A DNA stretch of 64,000 bases from Nymphaea colorata (taxonomy: Eukaryota > Streptophyta > Magnoliopsida > Nymphaeales > Nymphaeaceae), in NCBI RefSeq assembly GCF_008831285.2, contig NC_045144.1, forward strand, positions 6,684,176-6,748,175, read 5' to 3'. Positions 37,161-49,329 of this stretch are shown here, in pieces. Position 1 is the stretch's first letter. Every line of letters begins with the position of its first letter. The position numbers were made by a program, and so were the translations under genes. Under the pieces are notes generated by a model that searched no databases, had not been told where the DNA came from, and saw nothing but the letters and a program-made list of their open reading frames with translations.

Positions 37161-40100
37161 GTTTCTTTTTTTGTGTGTTTCTTTTAACTATAGATCACAA
37201 TGGAAGCCCTCATGAGTGAGCCGGTGAATTTAAGAGTCACCATTAAATTTTCCGATATATTATATATCAGGTTGTCCGGATGCTCTTGTCACTCTCACAC
37301 AGCCCACCAAAAAACCATCTATCCAGATGCCTCCCTTTCTTCTTACAACAAAGGACGATGGCGCACAAGGCCATTCATCCAGGCGGCCGCCTCCCCCCAC
37401 CCAAAAATCTTTGGTTATGAACCCAATTCAAATCCAATTAGCGGCCGGATCCACATTCCTTTACCAGTATAAGAAACACTTATATGATTTGATACAACTG
37501 ATTATGGGCGAGTCAAGTCAAGGTAGCACATGGGCTCTCGCTTCACCTCAAATTTTTCTTTTTTAATTTACATGTAAATTTTAAAAAATTTCACTTGTTT
37601 TATATAAAAATTTTGAAAAATGATATTTCAACCCTACTCAAAATTTAAAAACTTTAATTCAGCCCTCTTCATAAAAAAAAATTATGGCTCCGCCCCTTAG
37701 AGCTGATCTACTTACATCGCTTCTTTTAACTCAATCTGCCTCCTAATAATAAGCATGGTTTGCTTTTGTTATGGAAATATACGAACCCTAACGCAGGCTT
37801 TGCATGTCCTCTGTGGGGTGGTGGCTGGACGGGCTTGCAGTGTAAGGGTGGGCAATGAGCTGGGAGCTTGCCATCCGAAAACAGCGAGGTTCTCGGTGGT
37901 CGTGGTGACGGCAACATCGGTGGTGGTCAGCGTGACTCTCGCCGCCTTGGTTTTGATCCTGAAGAGGCAGCTCAGCCTGGCCTTCACAAGCACTGAAGAA
38001 GTTATAGCTGCAGTGACTTCATTGACGCCATTGCTGTCCCTCTCCGTTCTGTTGAATGGAGTGCAGCCCATTCTATCAGGTCTGCCATTCGTATACTACT
38101 TACTGCTAAAATCAAGCTTAACTACTTAATTAGCAATTTGAGCGGAATCAATGCCAGCATCCCTCGCCCAGTCAATTCACCTGGCCAAGAGAAATCACAC
38201 TAATTATATTAGAGTGAGTTCATGGTGGGGCGGACCAAGAAATTTTGGCTGGAGGGACACTAATCCAAAACTCTCTTTGCTCGAATTGCATATGCCCTTA
38301 GTTGTCTCTGTTTTTCCATATATTCACATATTCAGTTTCGAATTTGGATTCAAATACAAACAAAGAAAAATATATTTGAATCAGAATTCGATTTCACAAT
38401 CCAAATTTGATTTTTTCATGTATATCTGCATCGAAATCCAAATTTTTGAACCAAAATTGGCCATGTTCAAAACATAAGTGCATCAGATGTAGGTTATTTA
38501 TTTAAAACTAAATCTGATCTAAGTCTCAATCCCTTTGGATATTTATGTATATCTGAAACTGAATTCAAATCTAATCTGATGTCATTTCTTAAATCTGAGT
38601 CCGAACTGATTGTTCACACTAAACCACATGTAGCCATGGTATTGAACTGAGTATACTTAATCTTTTCTCATAAAGCAATTAATGTGCACAAAATTCCATG
38701 TCAAGGAGGTCAGCAAACCATTTGGAGGAAAAAAGTATTAAAACTTTAATTGACTAGTAAATGTCCTAAAACAAATCCATGCTTTTATTAGTAAAGGCAG
38801 TACCTTGAGTTGTGGTATATCCTAGCTAGTCACATAGAAGACTGGAAAAGGCATATTTCTTGTTCGATTCCTATGAGTGTTACTTTCTTTATAGTATTGG
38901 TAGTTGGGCCGAGAGATTTTATTCCATAGTTTAAGTGGAAGGGTTGTTGTTTGTCCCCCTCTCTTCCTCTCTCTCAGACCCAAGTAGATCTCCAGGGGCA
39001 AAGCTAGAATTTTTTTTTTCCCATAAAGCACTAAGTGTATAGTTAACAAATTTTTAATTGGCCATGGAGCAGGATGGACATCTACTAATTTAAGCTTTTC
39101 GAGAATGAGCTCTGTGGGCCTTGCATTTATAGTTACTACCAACCATTCTGGTCCATGAAGGGCAAGAACTCTATCCTTTTTTTCCTTGATAAGAAGGTAC
39201 TCTATTTAAACAGACTACTGCAAGTGCTCCATATTATATTAAATGCTTGATTTTGCGACATGAAATGGTGGATCTATCTATGTGGTGTAATTATGCCGGT
39301 TTTGTTAATACTTAATAGCGTGATCATTTAAGTAAGATCTTTTTGTTATGTACTAACAAAGAAGATGGTTGATGTGCAGGAGTAGCAATAGGATGCGGGT
39401 GGCAGGCCCTGGTTGCCTACGTCAATCTTACCACATACTACATCATTGGCCTTCCCATTGGCTTAGTCTTGGGCTTCAAAGAAGGGTTGGGCGTTTCTGT
39501 AAGCTTCCAAAGTCTCCCACCTTTAATTCACTTCACCAAACAATTAGCGTAGTGTAGCTGGGTGGGCTAATAAGGAGTCCTAGTGTATGTTGCTAGTCGA
39601 TTTCAGTCGGGCTCTTGAGCCAAGGCTGCAGAACACAATGCCAAGTTGAAGTTACACTGTCTCCGCGCTTGGTACCAATGACTTCAGCTCTCACTCGGGC
39701 TGTGAGGTTTCCTTATGCTCACCCTAACCAATGCATGAAGGCGGTGGTAGCAGTGGTGTAGCCACATCTGACTGGTGTGGCAGTTGCCCACATCAGTCTC
39801 TTAAAAGTTCTTTATTTTTAAATAAGAATCTTAAATATTTATCCTTATATATATATATATGTCCTACCAGATTTAAGTATTTTTAAACAAGTGCCATTCC
39901 AGTGAATTTTTCTAACTACTCTACTGGGTGGTAGCATTACAAATTAGAGAATTTTAAAAGTAGCACATTTATGAAGGATGGCTTAATGATATCTTGAACA
40001 AATTTTAGATTCTTTTTTGAAAGTAACAAAATCAATGGCTTTACTACTTTGGAAATTTAGGAAGGACTGTACCAACCCTGCCACTGTTTGGCTCTACCCT

Positions 40101-40408
40101 AATAAAAGCATTGCATCAAAAGCGACCTGAACCAGCCAAATTGGCTGACTAAGGCTGAATAGCTGGGGAACCGATTCAACTCGGTGGCCCAAATCGGTTA
40201 AATATCTGAATCGAATCAGTGGCAAACCGATTCAAGAGCACATGTGACATGTTCGAAATGGAGAAATATTACTGAACAATGTGAATGGTCCTGTGTGTGG
40301 CGCAGGGAATATGGTGGGGAATGATCATTGGAGTTGCGTTGCAAACCCTGACTTTGATTATACTCACACTCAGAACAAACTGGGACACAGAGGTACTCTC
40401 TCTCTCAG

Positions 40409-40467
<59 letters not shown>

Positions 40468-40947
40468 CGAAATTTGGGTTCAGTTCCTTGTTTCTTAAGG
40501 TAGAGTTTGAATACCCGTACTAAAATTCCATAGTGGCTCCAATAGTCCCGATATTAAAGTCTCGCGTTTGTCTGCAACTAGAACTTTCCACCAAATTTGG
40601 CATAAACTTCTATCTCTACAATAAAGTTCCATGTATTCAAAGGGGCCCAAAATTGATTGTAGATCTGAGATCTAGAAACGACAAGGATCCGACCCAGGTT
40701 CATGTAACCACCACCAGATCCTACCCGTGCCGGACCCGGATTTGGGTTTGGATTTAGATTCAGTTTCCAAAGCGAGTTGGATCAGGATAAGGTTGGATCT
40801 GGTGAATGGTAGGTGCAGATCGATCACATGACCAAACCGTTGGCAACGCCTCAATCTAACTCAAATTGTTGTCTGCAGGTGGAGAAGGCAGTTGAGCGTG
40901 TGAAGCGTTCGGCTCAAGAGAGTTTGATAGAAGATGCGGTCATCTGA
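33634..40947 (+). CDS. MATE/DETOXIFICATION efflux transporter, copy 1 (8 exons, 502 aa)
   Basis: Multidrug and toxic compound extrusion transporter, expected to be a proton-coupled antiporter exporting flavonoid-, alkaloid- or organic-anion-like solutes across the tonoplast or plasma membrane; the substrate cannot be read from sequence. Exons: 33634-33939, 34996-35540, 36345-36431, 37016-37072, 37841-38079, 39380-39498, 40306-40392, 40879-40947. They total 1509 nt with an open frame and GT-AG joins. The first 45 residues are an acidic, hydrophilic N-terminus. Twelve hydrophobic segments follow, starting near residue 50. Typical MATE landmarks are [17 protein letters not shown], the junction peptide [16 protein letters not shown] and GVAIGCGWQ. 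The C-terminus is a short charged tail ([13 protein letters not shown]). It resembles the DTX33/35/40/41 (TT12) side of the plant family, but I do not assign an orthologue. Introns carry microsatellites and MITE-like repeats. I see no clear TATA box. Confidence 0.95.
34245..34600. repeat. CGGAT/GATTTG-rich interspersed repeat in MATE-1 intron 1
   Basis: ATATTCAGATTTGAATATG-type words, AAATCTGACGTTTAGATC and the end signature AGAGACATCCCTAC. Diverged relative of the copy at 44995. Confidence 0.5.
34810..34930. repeat. AAATTTT-core interspersed repeat
   Basis: Same order of words as 30918-31050, ending in AAGGCTCCACCC. Confidence 0.6.
37127..37156. repeat. (TA)n microsatellite in MATE-1 intron 4
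   Basis: About 30 bp TA just after exon 4. Confidence 0.9.
37562..37697. repeat. AAATTTT-core interspersed repeat in MATE-1 intron 4
   Basis: Third copy of the family at 30918 and 34810, ending ATGGCTCCGCCCC. Confidence 0.6.
38310..38625. repeat. CGGAT-type interspersed repeat in MATE-1 intron 5
   Basis: TTCACATATTCAGTTTCG to CTTAAATCTGAGTCCGAAC, same order of words as 44995-45390. Confidence 0.55.
40401..40466. repeat. Compound (CT)n(TA)n microsatellite in MATE-1 intron 7
   Basis: TCTCTC run followed by about 42 bp TA. MATE copy 2 has only a short CT run at the same place (48032-48050). Confidence 0.95.
40495..40655. mobile_element. Partial MITE related to the element at 49031
   Basis: GTTTGAATACCCGTACTAAA to CCATGTATTCAAAGGGGCCC. 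The shared middle reads GTGGCTCCAATAGTCCCGA, then TTTGTCTGCAACTAGAAC. About half the length of the 49031 copy. Confidence 0.55.
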
Positions 40948-41152
40948 TGGAGACATGCACAGAACCAGCTGATTCCACCACAACATATTTTTCCGGTCCC
41001 CTTTTGGGGGATTCAAGTCGGCTGGAAACATTTTGACAATAGCTCCAAGGAGGATGGCATGGATTCCTTCTTTGAGAAATTAGAACTTGGTCTTGCCTTT
41101 TGATTATAATGAAATATCTTCTTCCCATATTGTTTCCTTTCTCTCTCTCTCC

Positions 41153-41202
<50 letters not shown>

Positions 41203-41808
41203 GACGTTCATTTTAGAGGTTTTCACATAAAACGTCATTTTCGCCTTCGTCACTCAAACACAACAACCAAGTTTTAAGAACTGTTTAAGAACAGGAAAGC
41301 GCAATGAATAGACCGATCCGTATGTCATATAATAATAAATGAATACATGTTTGACGCCGACACTATCACCAACATGCGCATGTACTGATAATATATACAA
41401 ATTGTTAACTTCAATCGCTTAAACGCCATCAACAACCCGATACGAGGTGCCATAAAAGTAAACGATACGTTACAAATCTAGTGCCAATACTAACACAAGA
41501 CAGAAATGAACTGCCAATGCAATTAAAGTAATGTAGCAAGAATCGCCCGACTCGCCGTGCGGTACCGATACCGGCACGGACAGGGAAGCGACCAGTCAAA
41601 CTCTGGTTCTAAAAGGCCGAAGCCCCGAAGGCGAGTAGGCAGGACCGACAGGTAGAACTTTCACGTGTTGCAGTAGTAGTTGAAGTAGCTGGAACTAAGG
41701 TAGCTTTGGATCCTCATCAATTTGAGGTCTATTAATGGCGGATTTTCCTTCGGTCCCCAACAAATCAAACCGCTTATTTTCTCGCCGAATAAGAAACTAA
41801 CTGATACA
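40948..41808. other. Spacer between the two MATE genes
   Basis: 3' UTR of copy 1, then (CT)n(TA)n at 41143-41198, then about 600 bp of plain sequence. 41640-41760 matches the region just upstream of copy 1 (33490-33590; shared GGTCTATTAATGGCGGATTT-like words), so the duplication includes the proximal promoter/5' UTR. Confidence 0.65.
41143..41198. repeat. Compound (CT)n(TA)n microsatellite
   Basis: CT run then about 30 bp TA, downstream of MATE copy 1. Confidence 0.95.
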
Positions 41809-44800
41809 ATGTCGAGCCAGAGCGCAGCAGAGTCGCAGGAACCGCTGCGCCTCTCCTTCCCCGTTGGCCAGCAGGCCGAGGACCATGGGGAACCGGAGGA
41901 CTTGGAGCTCCTCCTGTCGGGAAAGCGGCTGCAGTGCCGGCAGCTAGGTGCGGCAGCGGTGGCGGAATCCAGAATTCTGTGGCGGCTCTCCGCCCCGGCC
42001 ATCATAATTATGATCTTTAACTTCATGCTCAGTTTCGTGTCCCAGATGTTCGCGGGCCACCTGGGGGAGGATCAGCTGGCCGGGGCGGCCATCGCAAACG
42101 TCGGCCTCCAGGGGCTCGCGTACGGCGTCATGGTGCGCTGCTCAATTAATTACTCCGAGTCACATCCTTTTGAACTGGCCAGAACAATGCTAGTCTAGCT
42201 AATTAACTAGCGCATTGCCTTCATCGTCTTTCAAATTCTCAAATTAATTTCCTTCTAGTAGTACAGAAACATATTCTGGCTAGTTAAGTGACCTGTACTG
42301 TGCTTCTGCTAAGTTCTTGGTAGTTCAAATTCTTCTCATTCTAGCTAGTTAAGTAACCTGTATTAATTACTCTCTGCTAAATTATTAATAGCAGTTCAAA
42401 TTGATCTCATTGAAGCAGTTCAAAAATCAATCTAGCTAGTTAACTTACTTGTGCCCTTCAACCTTCTCAGGAAGCATTTAGATGACACTCCAAAATCAGG
42501 TTTTACTTCTAAAACTATATTTTTAGAGGGCTTGGATGGAATCAAAATTGGGTTTAAAGACAACCCAGTTTTCATGAAACTTGGTTTTGCAAGGGGTAAA
42601 AAACATGAACTTCTCTAGAAAACAGGATTTGGGTTCAAAACTCATTAAAAACTTGGTTTTATGAAACCAAGTTTTCACAAAACTGAGCTAAATCAGCATA
42701 TCATCCAAACACCCTCTTTGTTTATTTCCTTACAGTAGTTCATACCTCTCTCTCTCTGTGTCCTCTCTCCCTCTGCTAATGGTAGTGAGTGTTTTCTCCT
42801 TCTTTGACATGTGGATACAGTTGGGCATGGCGAGTGCAGTGCAGACGCTCTGCGGACAAGCCTATGGACAGGGGAAGTACAGTATGATGGGAGTGATATG
42901 CCAGAAGGCGATGATCATCATGGGGCTGACCGCAGTGGCTCTTTCCTTCGTCTACTTCTACGCCTACCGCATCCTGAAGCTCATAGGGCAGTCGACGGAC
43001 GTTGCGTTTTACGGGCAGGTCTTCACCAGGGGCCTGATACCGCAGCTGTTCGCCTTCGCCCTGTACTGCCCTATGCAGAGGCTTCTTCAGGCGCAGAACA
43101 TCGTGAATCCGGTGGCCTACCTGTCCGTGGCCACCTTCTTCCTCCACCTCCTCCTCACCTGGCTGGCGGTGGACAAGCTGGGCTTCGGCCTCTTCGGCGC
43201 CGCCGCCACCCTCAGCCTGTCCTGGTGGGTGCTGGTGGTTCTCACCGGCGCCTACATCCTGCTGAGCCCCAACTGCGCCCACACGTGGACTGGGTTCAGT
43301 GCCCAGGCGCTCAAAGGACTCTGGTCTTACTTCAAACTGACAGTCGCCTCCGCGTTCATGCTGTGGTAAGTAATTACTGTACCTACCCAATAAATATTGT
43401 TATAAAGGAGGAACGACAAAGATCTCTCTGACTCCTCATCTTTAAATTTTATTAGCTCCAAGAAGATTGGTTGACTGGGTCGAACCGACTAACCTGACTT
43501 GATTTGGCCTGATTATTTATTTTTAATATTATTTTATTTATATATAAAATTATATATAATTAATATATTTATATATAATATTAAACTAAAATTTTTAATT
43601 TTAGGCCGAACCGACCAACACGTGACTACATGATCATAGCAATAATTTAATAATATGATCCATGATAGAAGCTAGCTATTCGAGTCGACTTTAAAGGCGC
43701 AAGTTTGAGTACATGTTTTTATTATACGTGTTCCAAGAACACTATATGTAGTATTGTTTCAAAAAAAAAAAAAAAACCTAGTGAAGTCATGTTCAGTATT
43801 TGATTTTGGGACCCAAAAAAAATATTATTAGATCATGCATTCTGAGAAGGTATATTTGATAGATGCAATTTTCTTCTTATGAAACGTCCTTAATTTGAAA
43901 CCATATGATTACAATGACCTTGCTTTAATATGTTTTCATAGAATTGTAACTTTGAAAATGTTACTAATCATATCACATTTTTCCCTTGTTTTGGCAGCTT
44001 GGAGATATGGTATACGCAGGGGTTGGTTATTATCTCCGGTCTGCTTCCCGACCCCGATGTCGAGCTCGACTCTATCTCTATATGGTAGGTTTCTATCAAG
44101 CACTCAAAGGTGGAGTCTTTCATTAGGGAGCTTACTTATGCCTTTAAAATCATGACAGGAGCCTAAATATAATTTTTAAAAATTTTTGTGTATATTAAAT
44201 TAAAATTTTTAAAATCTACAAGCAGCATTTTATTTAAAATCTGAATCTTTTACAAATCCTATTTTTGAACAAAACACAGTTTTTTAATATTAAAACAATT
44301 TCAACTGCTGAATTGTTACATTTATGAGAACTTTAATACATCTACATTTATTTTCAGTGATATGAACAGTCGCATTTCAAAATTCATTTGCAGCTACAGT
44401 TGTTTGTTACTTAGAGTGAATTTCACTGACATGAACTGTCACTTATAGCTACACTTGTTTGTGTGCAGTCTACCTGCTTTTAGATGCAGTTTAATTTCTG
44501 TGATATGAATTGTCGCTACACTTTCTTGTGTGCAGTCTACACTTGTTGGATGTCTTTCTAACGATGAAGGTCATTTAGTGACGGAGAGTAAATTGAAAAT
44601 ACGCACCACCATGAATGTAACTCCGCTTACTCTGCATTTTTCAGCATGAATTACCTCAACTGGGACATGATGATCATGCTTGGCATCAGTGCCGCAGCAA
44701 GGTAAACGACCCAAACCCGTTTTATTTGTCACCTCTTTCTCTAGGTAGCAAAGTCATCGTTCCATTCATAAAAGGTGCTATCCTGATGATATTGAGGAGC

Positions 44801-44852
44801 AGTGTTGATCTTCATATTAGGGGGTGTTTCTGCCTTCTTTTTTTCTCTCTCT

Positions 44853-44890
<38 letters not shown>

Positions 44891-44903
44891 ATAGCCTTAG
44901 TTC

Positions 44904-44953
<50 letters not shown>

Positions 44954-47900
44954 AAGGCTATCCAAAGTCACTCATAAGGATCAACGGATTGGATTATATA
45001 CTCTTAACCACATCCATTTTTTCAAATATTCACATATTTCAAATTATGATTTGAATATGAATAAAGAAAAGTTATATTTAAATCTGAAACCGAAATCTGA
45101 TTTCACAATCCGAATCTTATTTTTTTGTTCATATCCAAATCCGAATTCAAATTTTGCCAATTTTTAAAATGTAAGAGCATTAGATGTAGGATATTTGTCT
45201 AAAAATAAATCTGATTTGAATCTATATCCAAATCCAATCAAATGTTTATGTATATCCAAATTTGATCGAAAGTCATTTCTTAAATCTGAATGTGATTGAT
45301 TTCTTAATTTTTTTTTTGTCATATCTGATTTTTTCGGATCAGTTCGATCGGATATCCAATTCAAATCAAATGTATTGACATCCTTAGCCCCTCATCACAG
45401 GGTCGTTTGGGGCCACCGTGGTAGATCGGTTCTCAAATACGTTTTTAAAGCAAGTTCTGGTTAGAAGAGTTGTGGACCCGAAATTTATGCATAACTGGGT
45501 CAGACAATATGAGTTCCCAACTGATTATTGGACTCGGTTTTGAATTTGGATATGAAATCAACTACCCAATTTAAATCCAATTAGTGGCTGGATCCGGATT
45601 TCTTTACCAGTTCCAACTAAATGTATTCAAAATCAGATACATGATTTGATATACCAAATCCATTTGCATCCCTACTTTTAAGCCAATATGCATACTTATT
45701 GATTGAATGGCCGAACTCTTATTTACAATCAGAAGCACGCTCTGCTTTCATTATAGAAATATGAATACTAACAGTCCTGTGTGGGGTGGTGGCCGGAGGG
45801 ACTTGCAGTGTGCGGGTGGGCAATGAGCTGGGAGCTTGCCATCCGAAAACAGCGAGGTTCGCGGTGGTCGTGGTGACGGCGACGTCGGTGGTGGTCAGCG
45901 TGACTCTGGCCGCCTTGGTTTTGATCCTGAAGAAGCAGCTGAGCCTGGCCTTCACCACCACCGAAGAAGTTATAGCTGCGGTGTCTTCACTGACGCCATT
46001 GTTGAGCTTGTCCGTTCTGTTGAATGGAGTGCAGCCGATTCTATCAGGTCCGCCATCATGTACTCCTTACTCCTAAATTGAGCTTAATTACTTAAGTCGT
46101 AAACTGAGTGTTATCTGTGAATTGACCAAGAACCCAATCTTATTGGGGCGAGTTCTCTGGCTTCCTGTAAAATGCATGCTAGACGAGATGTGCTTGACTT
46201 AGTAGCGGAGCTACTTGTTGGCTGGTGCCGCCACTGCCCATATCAGCCCATAAAAATTTTGATTATAATATTATCTCATGATCATATTTTCATGACTGAA
46301 AATTATATGTGGTGTTCATGCCAAACTTATATTGCTAACTCAGGTGCCTCTCGGCCAAAAAATCCTGGCTTATCATGTGTTCAACTTTCCGCCCTTCAAG
46401 GGCATGGTGGTCGACCCCTTACACTGCCACCATATCTATGTGGGATTGGCTTTGTACCAGTCATGCGTTCGACCAGCTACACCAAACCCTTCATTGTAGG
46501 AACTAGGCTTGTCATTTGGCAGCTTAGCCAAAACTTCAGGCGTCATCAAGCTTTACTAGGCAAAATTTAGGTTAGTCTAAGGATGTCAATATATCCGATT
46601 TGAATTGGACGTCCACCCAAATTATTCAAAAAAGAATTGAATTTGAAAAAGGAAATTTTATATCCAATTAAGCTATCAGATCAGATTTGGATTTGGATTT
46701 AGTTTAAAACCCAACGCTTTTACATTTTGAAAACCAGTCGGGTTCGTATCAAAACTCGGATTCATGAATGAAGGAAAAAACTCATATTCAGATTGTCAAA
46801 TTAGATTTTGGATTCACATTCGATTCAGATATGACTTCTCGACATTCATATTCAAACCAAATTCAAATATGAGTATATGAATATCTGACAAAGTGGATAC
46901 AGTTAAAGAGTACATATGGTTCCAATATGATCCATTAACATCCCTATCCATCAAAAAAAAAGAAGAACTGTAGCAGTTGTGTCAATGGGTTGGGCCCCAA
47001 GTAGAATTGGGCATGAAAAATCAAATCTGATCTGCATTTGATAATGAAACATTAAGAAAAACAAATCCATATTGCAACTGTTTAAGCAGACTAGTGCTAC
47101 TCAACATTATATTTGCTTCATTTAGCAACACAAGAAGTGATCTACTTTAGCTGTGATGGGAGTCACGTGTGGGCGATTGCCCACACAGTCACACAAATTT
47201 CAATGATTTTCTTATTGGTAGACTCTGATGGCTACTAAATTATATCTGTCGGTCAATGAAAAAAATTTCTACCTCTGCCGCTGTGTTTGGTATGATCATG
47301 ATCATATAATAAGCCAAATATATGTTGATTGGTATGATCATATAATAAGGCAAATGTATGTTGATGTGCAGGAGTAGCAATAGGATGCGGGTGGCAGGCC
47401 CTGGTTGCCTACGTCAATCTTACCACCTACTACATCATTGGCCTTCCCATTGGCTTAGTCTTGGGCTTCAAAGAAGGGCTAGGCGTTACTGTAAGCTTCC
47501 ATGTCTCCCACCCTTCTCCTTTGCCCAACTTAGTGAATTATAATTAAGCTTAGTTATAATCAATGCATGACAAATTTCAGGAGGAGCTCCATTACATCTT
47601 CAAAAAATTTTAAGTCTTTAAAAAAATAGATGACTACATGTTTGAATTGAATCTGTGGCGCCGAATTTTGGCGGCCAGAATCGGCCTACTCGAACCGAAT
47701 CGGTGGCAAACCGATTCAATTCAGTGGCCCATGCAAGAGCGCCACATGCCGGTTTTGGAATATTTATTTTAAACTTTTCTTAAGTGTATTTTATGTTTTG
47801 TTTTTTTCAAAATGATGTACAACCTCTTCAATCTAGTCAGTGAATCCACCGGTTCACAGGCTCGGTGATTTGGTTGGTGAATCGGTTCTGATTGCACTGA

Positions 47901-48315
47901 TGAAAAGTACTACTGAGCTGTTATATATGTGCATTGCTCAGGGAATCTGGTGGGGAATGATCATGGGAGTTGGATTGCAAACCTTAACTTTGATTATACT
48001 CACCCTCAGGACTAACTGGGAAAAAGAGGTACTCTCTCTCTCTCTCTCTGGTATTATTGCAAAGAAGCAATTTTGTTAATAAAAGAGATCCAAATAACAA
48101 GTAAATTCGAATCAATTAGAGGTTGATTGTTAATAAAAAGAGATACAATTGTGTTTACATCTCTAATACAGGAATGAATCATGATGAACTCAAATTGTTA
48201 TCGCCATGAGAGGTTGACGATGACTGGGTTTTTTGGCTCATTGCAGGTTGAGAAGGCAGTTGAACGTGTGAAACGTTCAGCTCAAGAGAGCTTGATAGAA
48301 GATGGGGTCATCTGA
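41809..48315 (+). CDS. MATE/DETOXIFICATION efflux transporter, copy 2 (8 exons, 508 aa)
   Basis: Tandem paralogue of the gene just upstream, same strand, with 861 bp between the stop of copy 1 and this ATG. Exons: 41809-42132, 42821-43365, 43998-44084, 44645-44701, 45809-46047, 47372-47490, 47942-48028, 48247-48315. They total 1527 nt and the frame is intact. Exons 2-8 have exactly the lengths of copy 1. Only exon 1 differs, by 18 nt, from a six-residue addition in the acidic N-terminus (around GQQAEDHGE). By eye, exon 2 differs at about 20 of 182 residues. All MATE landmarks are kept ([44 protein letters not shown]). The ATG at 41809 was chosen because it aligns with copy 1; an in-frame extension back to 41722 is probably 5' UTR. 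The two proteins probably share transport mechanism and membrane, and may have diverged in expression. Confidence 0.95.
42472..42716. mobile_element. MITE-like element in MATE-2 intron 1
   Basis: GCATTTAGATGACACTCC to CATATCATCCAAACACCC, with internal AAACTTGGTTTT/AAAACCAAGTTTT pairing. Same family as 12959 and 13482. I see none in intron 1 of MATE copy 1. Confidence 0.55.
44857..44963. repeat. TA tracts bracketed by a 12-bp inverted repeat
   Basis: GGATAGCCTTAG (44889-44900) and CTAAGGCTATCC (44952-44963) are exact inverted repeats enclosing about 40 bp TA. A second TA tract lies just outside (44857-44888). In MATE-2 intron 4. Confidence 0.85.
44995..45390. repeat. CGGAT-type interspersed repeat in MATE-2 intron 4
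   Basis: Near-full copy: CATATTTCAAATTATGATTT, TTTCACAATCCGAATC, AAAATGTAAGAGCATTAG and the end signature TATTGACATCCTTAG. The reverse orientation of the copy at 63525 has the same order. Confidence 0.65.
46583..46955. repeat. CGGAT-type interspersed repeat in MATE-2 intron 5
   Basis: Starts GATGTCAATATATCCGATT and ends ATTAACATCCCTATCC, with the middle words CTTTTACATTTTGAAAACC and GATTTTGGATTCACATTC. The two ends are inverted (GATGTCAA and TTAACATC). Confidence 0.6.
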
Positions 48316-49030
48316 TAGAGACGCAAACATTCGTGTTTATGCCCCCATATGGGATTCAGGACGGCCGGAAAACGCCTTCGGAAATGAGGATGACAAATGC
48401 GGATGCTTTTTCTCCCGTGGAAATCAAGAGATGATTGAGTCTTTTTTTTTTACTTGTTTAATGGAACTTAATCATTCCATATATATATAGTGACAATGCC
48501 ACAAGGAATCAAGAGATGTAGGAGTTTTTTTTCTAATGAAATATAAACATTCCATATAATTACAGAAAGAGAGAGAGAGAGAGATAACGCTCGATCTCCA
48601 AACCATTTCAATGCCACAAGGAAAAATAGTGGCCAAGGGAATCCAGGGAGGAAGAAAGAAAGTGTGTTTGGGTAGGCGATAACAGTTTAGGTATCTCCTT
48701 AACGAAAGCTCATTAACGAGCAAAAAAGAAGAGAAGAAGCAGAAAGCAAATACAGGAACAAGGCATGCGCCAGGAGGGAGAATTCAGATAATAGGCAAAA
48801 GCACGAATAAGTGGAATTTCTCATAATAATAGTAACATTGTAGAGATGGTGTTAAAAGAGTGCTGTTAATATGACTCTCAGCCAATATGCATCATATTGC
48901 CTAATGCCTATACGAGGGTGCTTTCTCCAAACAAAAAGAGAAAAAAATGTAAAACTAATTGCTTGCTCGATGTAAACTCCATTTCCGAGGGCCTTTTGGA
49001 GCTACCATAAAGTTTATTTTTAGCTAATCT

Positions 49031-49329
49031 TTGGGGTCCGTTTGAATACATGGAACTAAACACCTGGGCCTAAATTAAGCATTTTTTTGGTGGAATTTTT
49101 GTTCGATCTTTCATTTACATCAATTAGTTTGATTTCATGGAACTTTTGTCCCGAGAATAGAGAAGTTAACAGGCAAAAAATTTCTCCCAGCATTAAAGTT
49201 CTACCTAAACTTTCCACAATGGCTCCAAAACTCGACATTAAAGTTTTGTGTTTGTCTGCAGCTGGAATTTTCCATTGAATGTGAACTAAAGTTTCATCTC
49301 TATAATAAAGTTTCGCGTATGCAAACAAG
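49031..49329. mobile_element. MITE-like element, about 300 bp
   Basis: Left GGTCCGTTTGAATACATGG and right CGCGTATGCAAACAAGG are roughly inverted, and GGAACTAAA pairs loosely with TAAAGTTTC. A partial relative lies at 40495-40655. Confidence 0.55.

Noticed and set aside
46172-46570. 132-codon frame inside intron 5 of MATE copy 2
   Set aside because: No recognised domain, no counterpart in MATE copy 1, and it lies within a well-supported intron.
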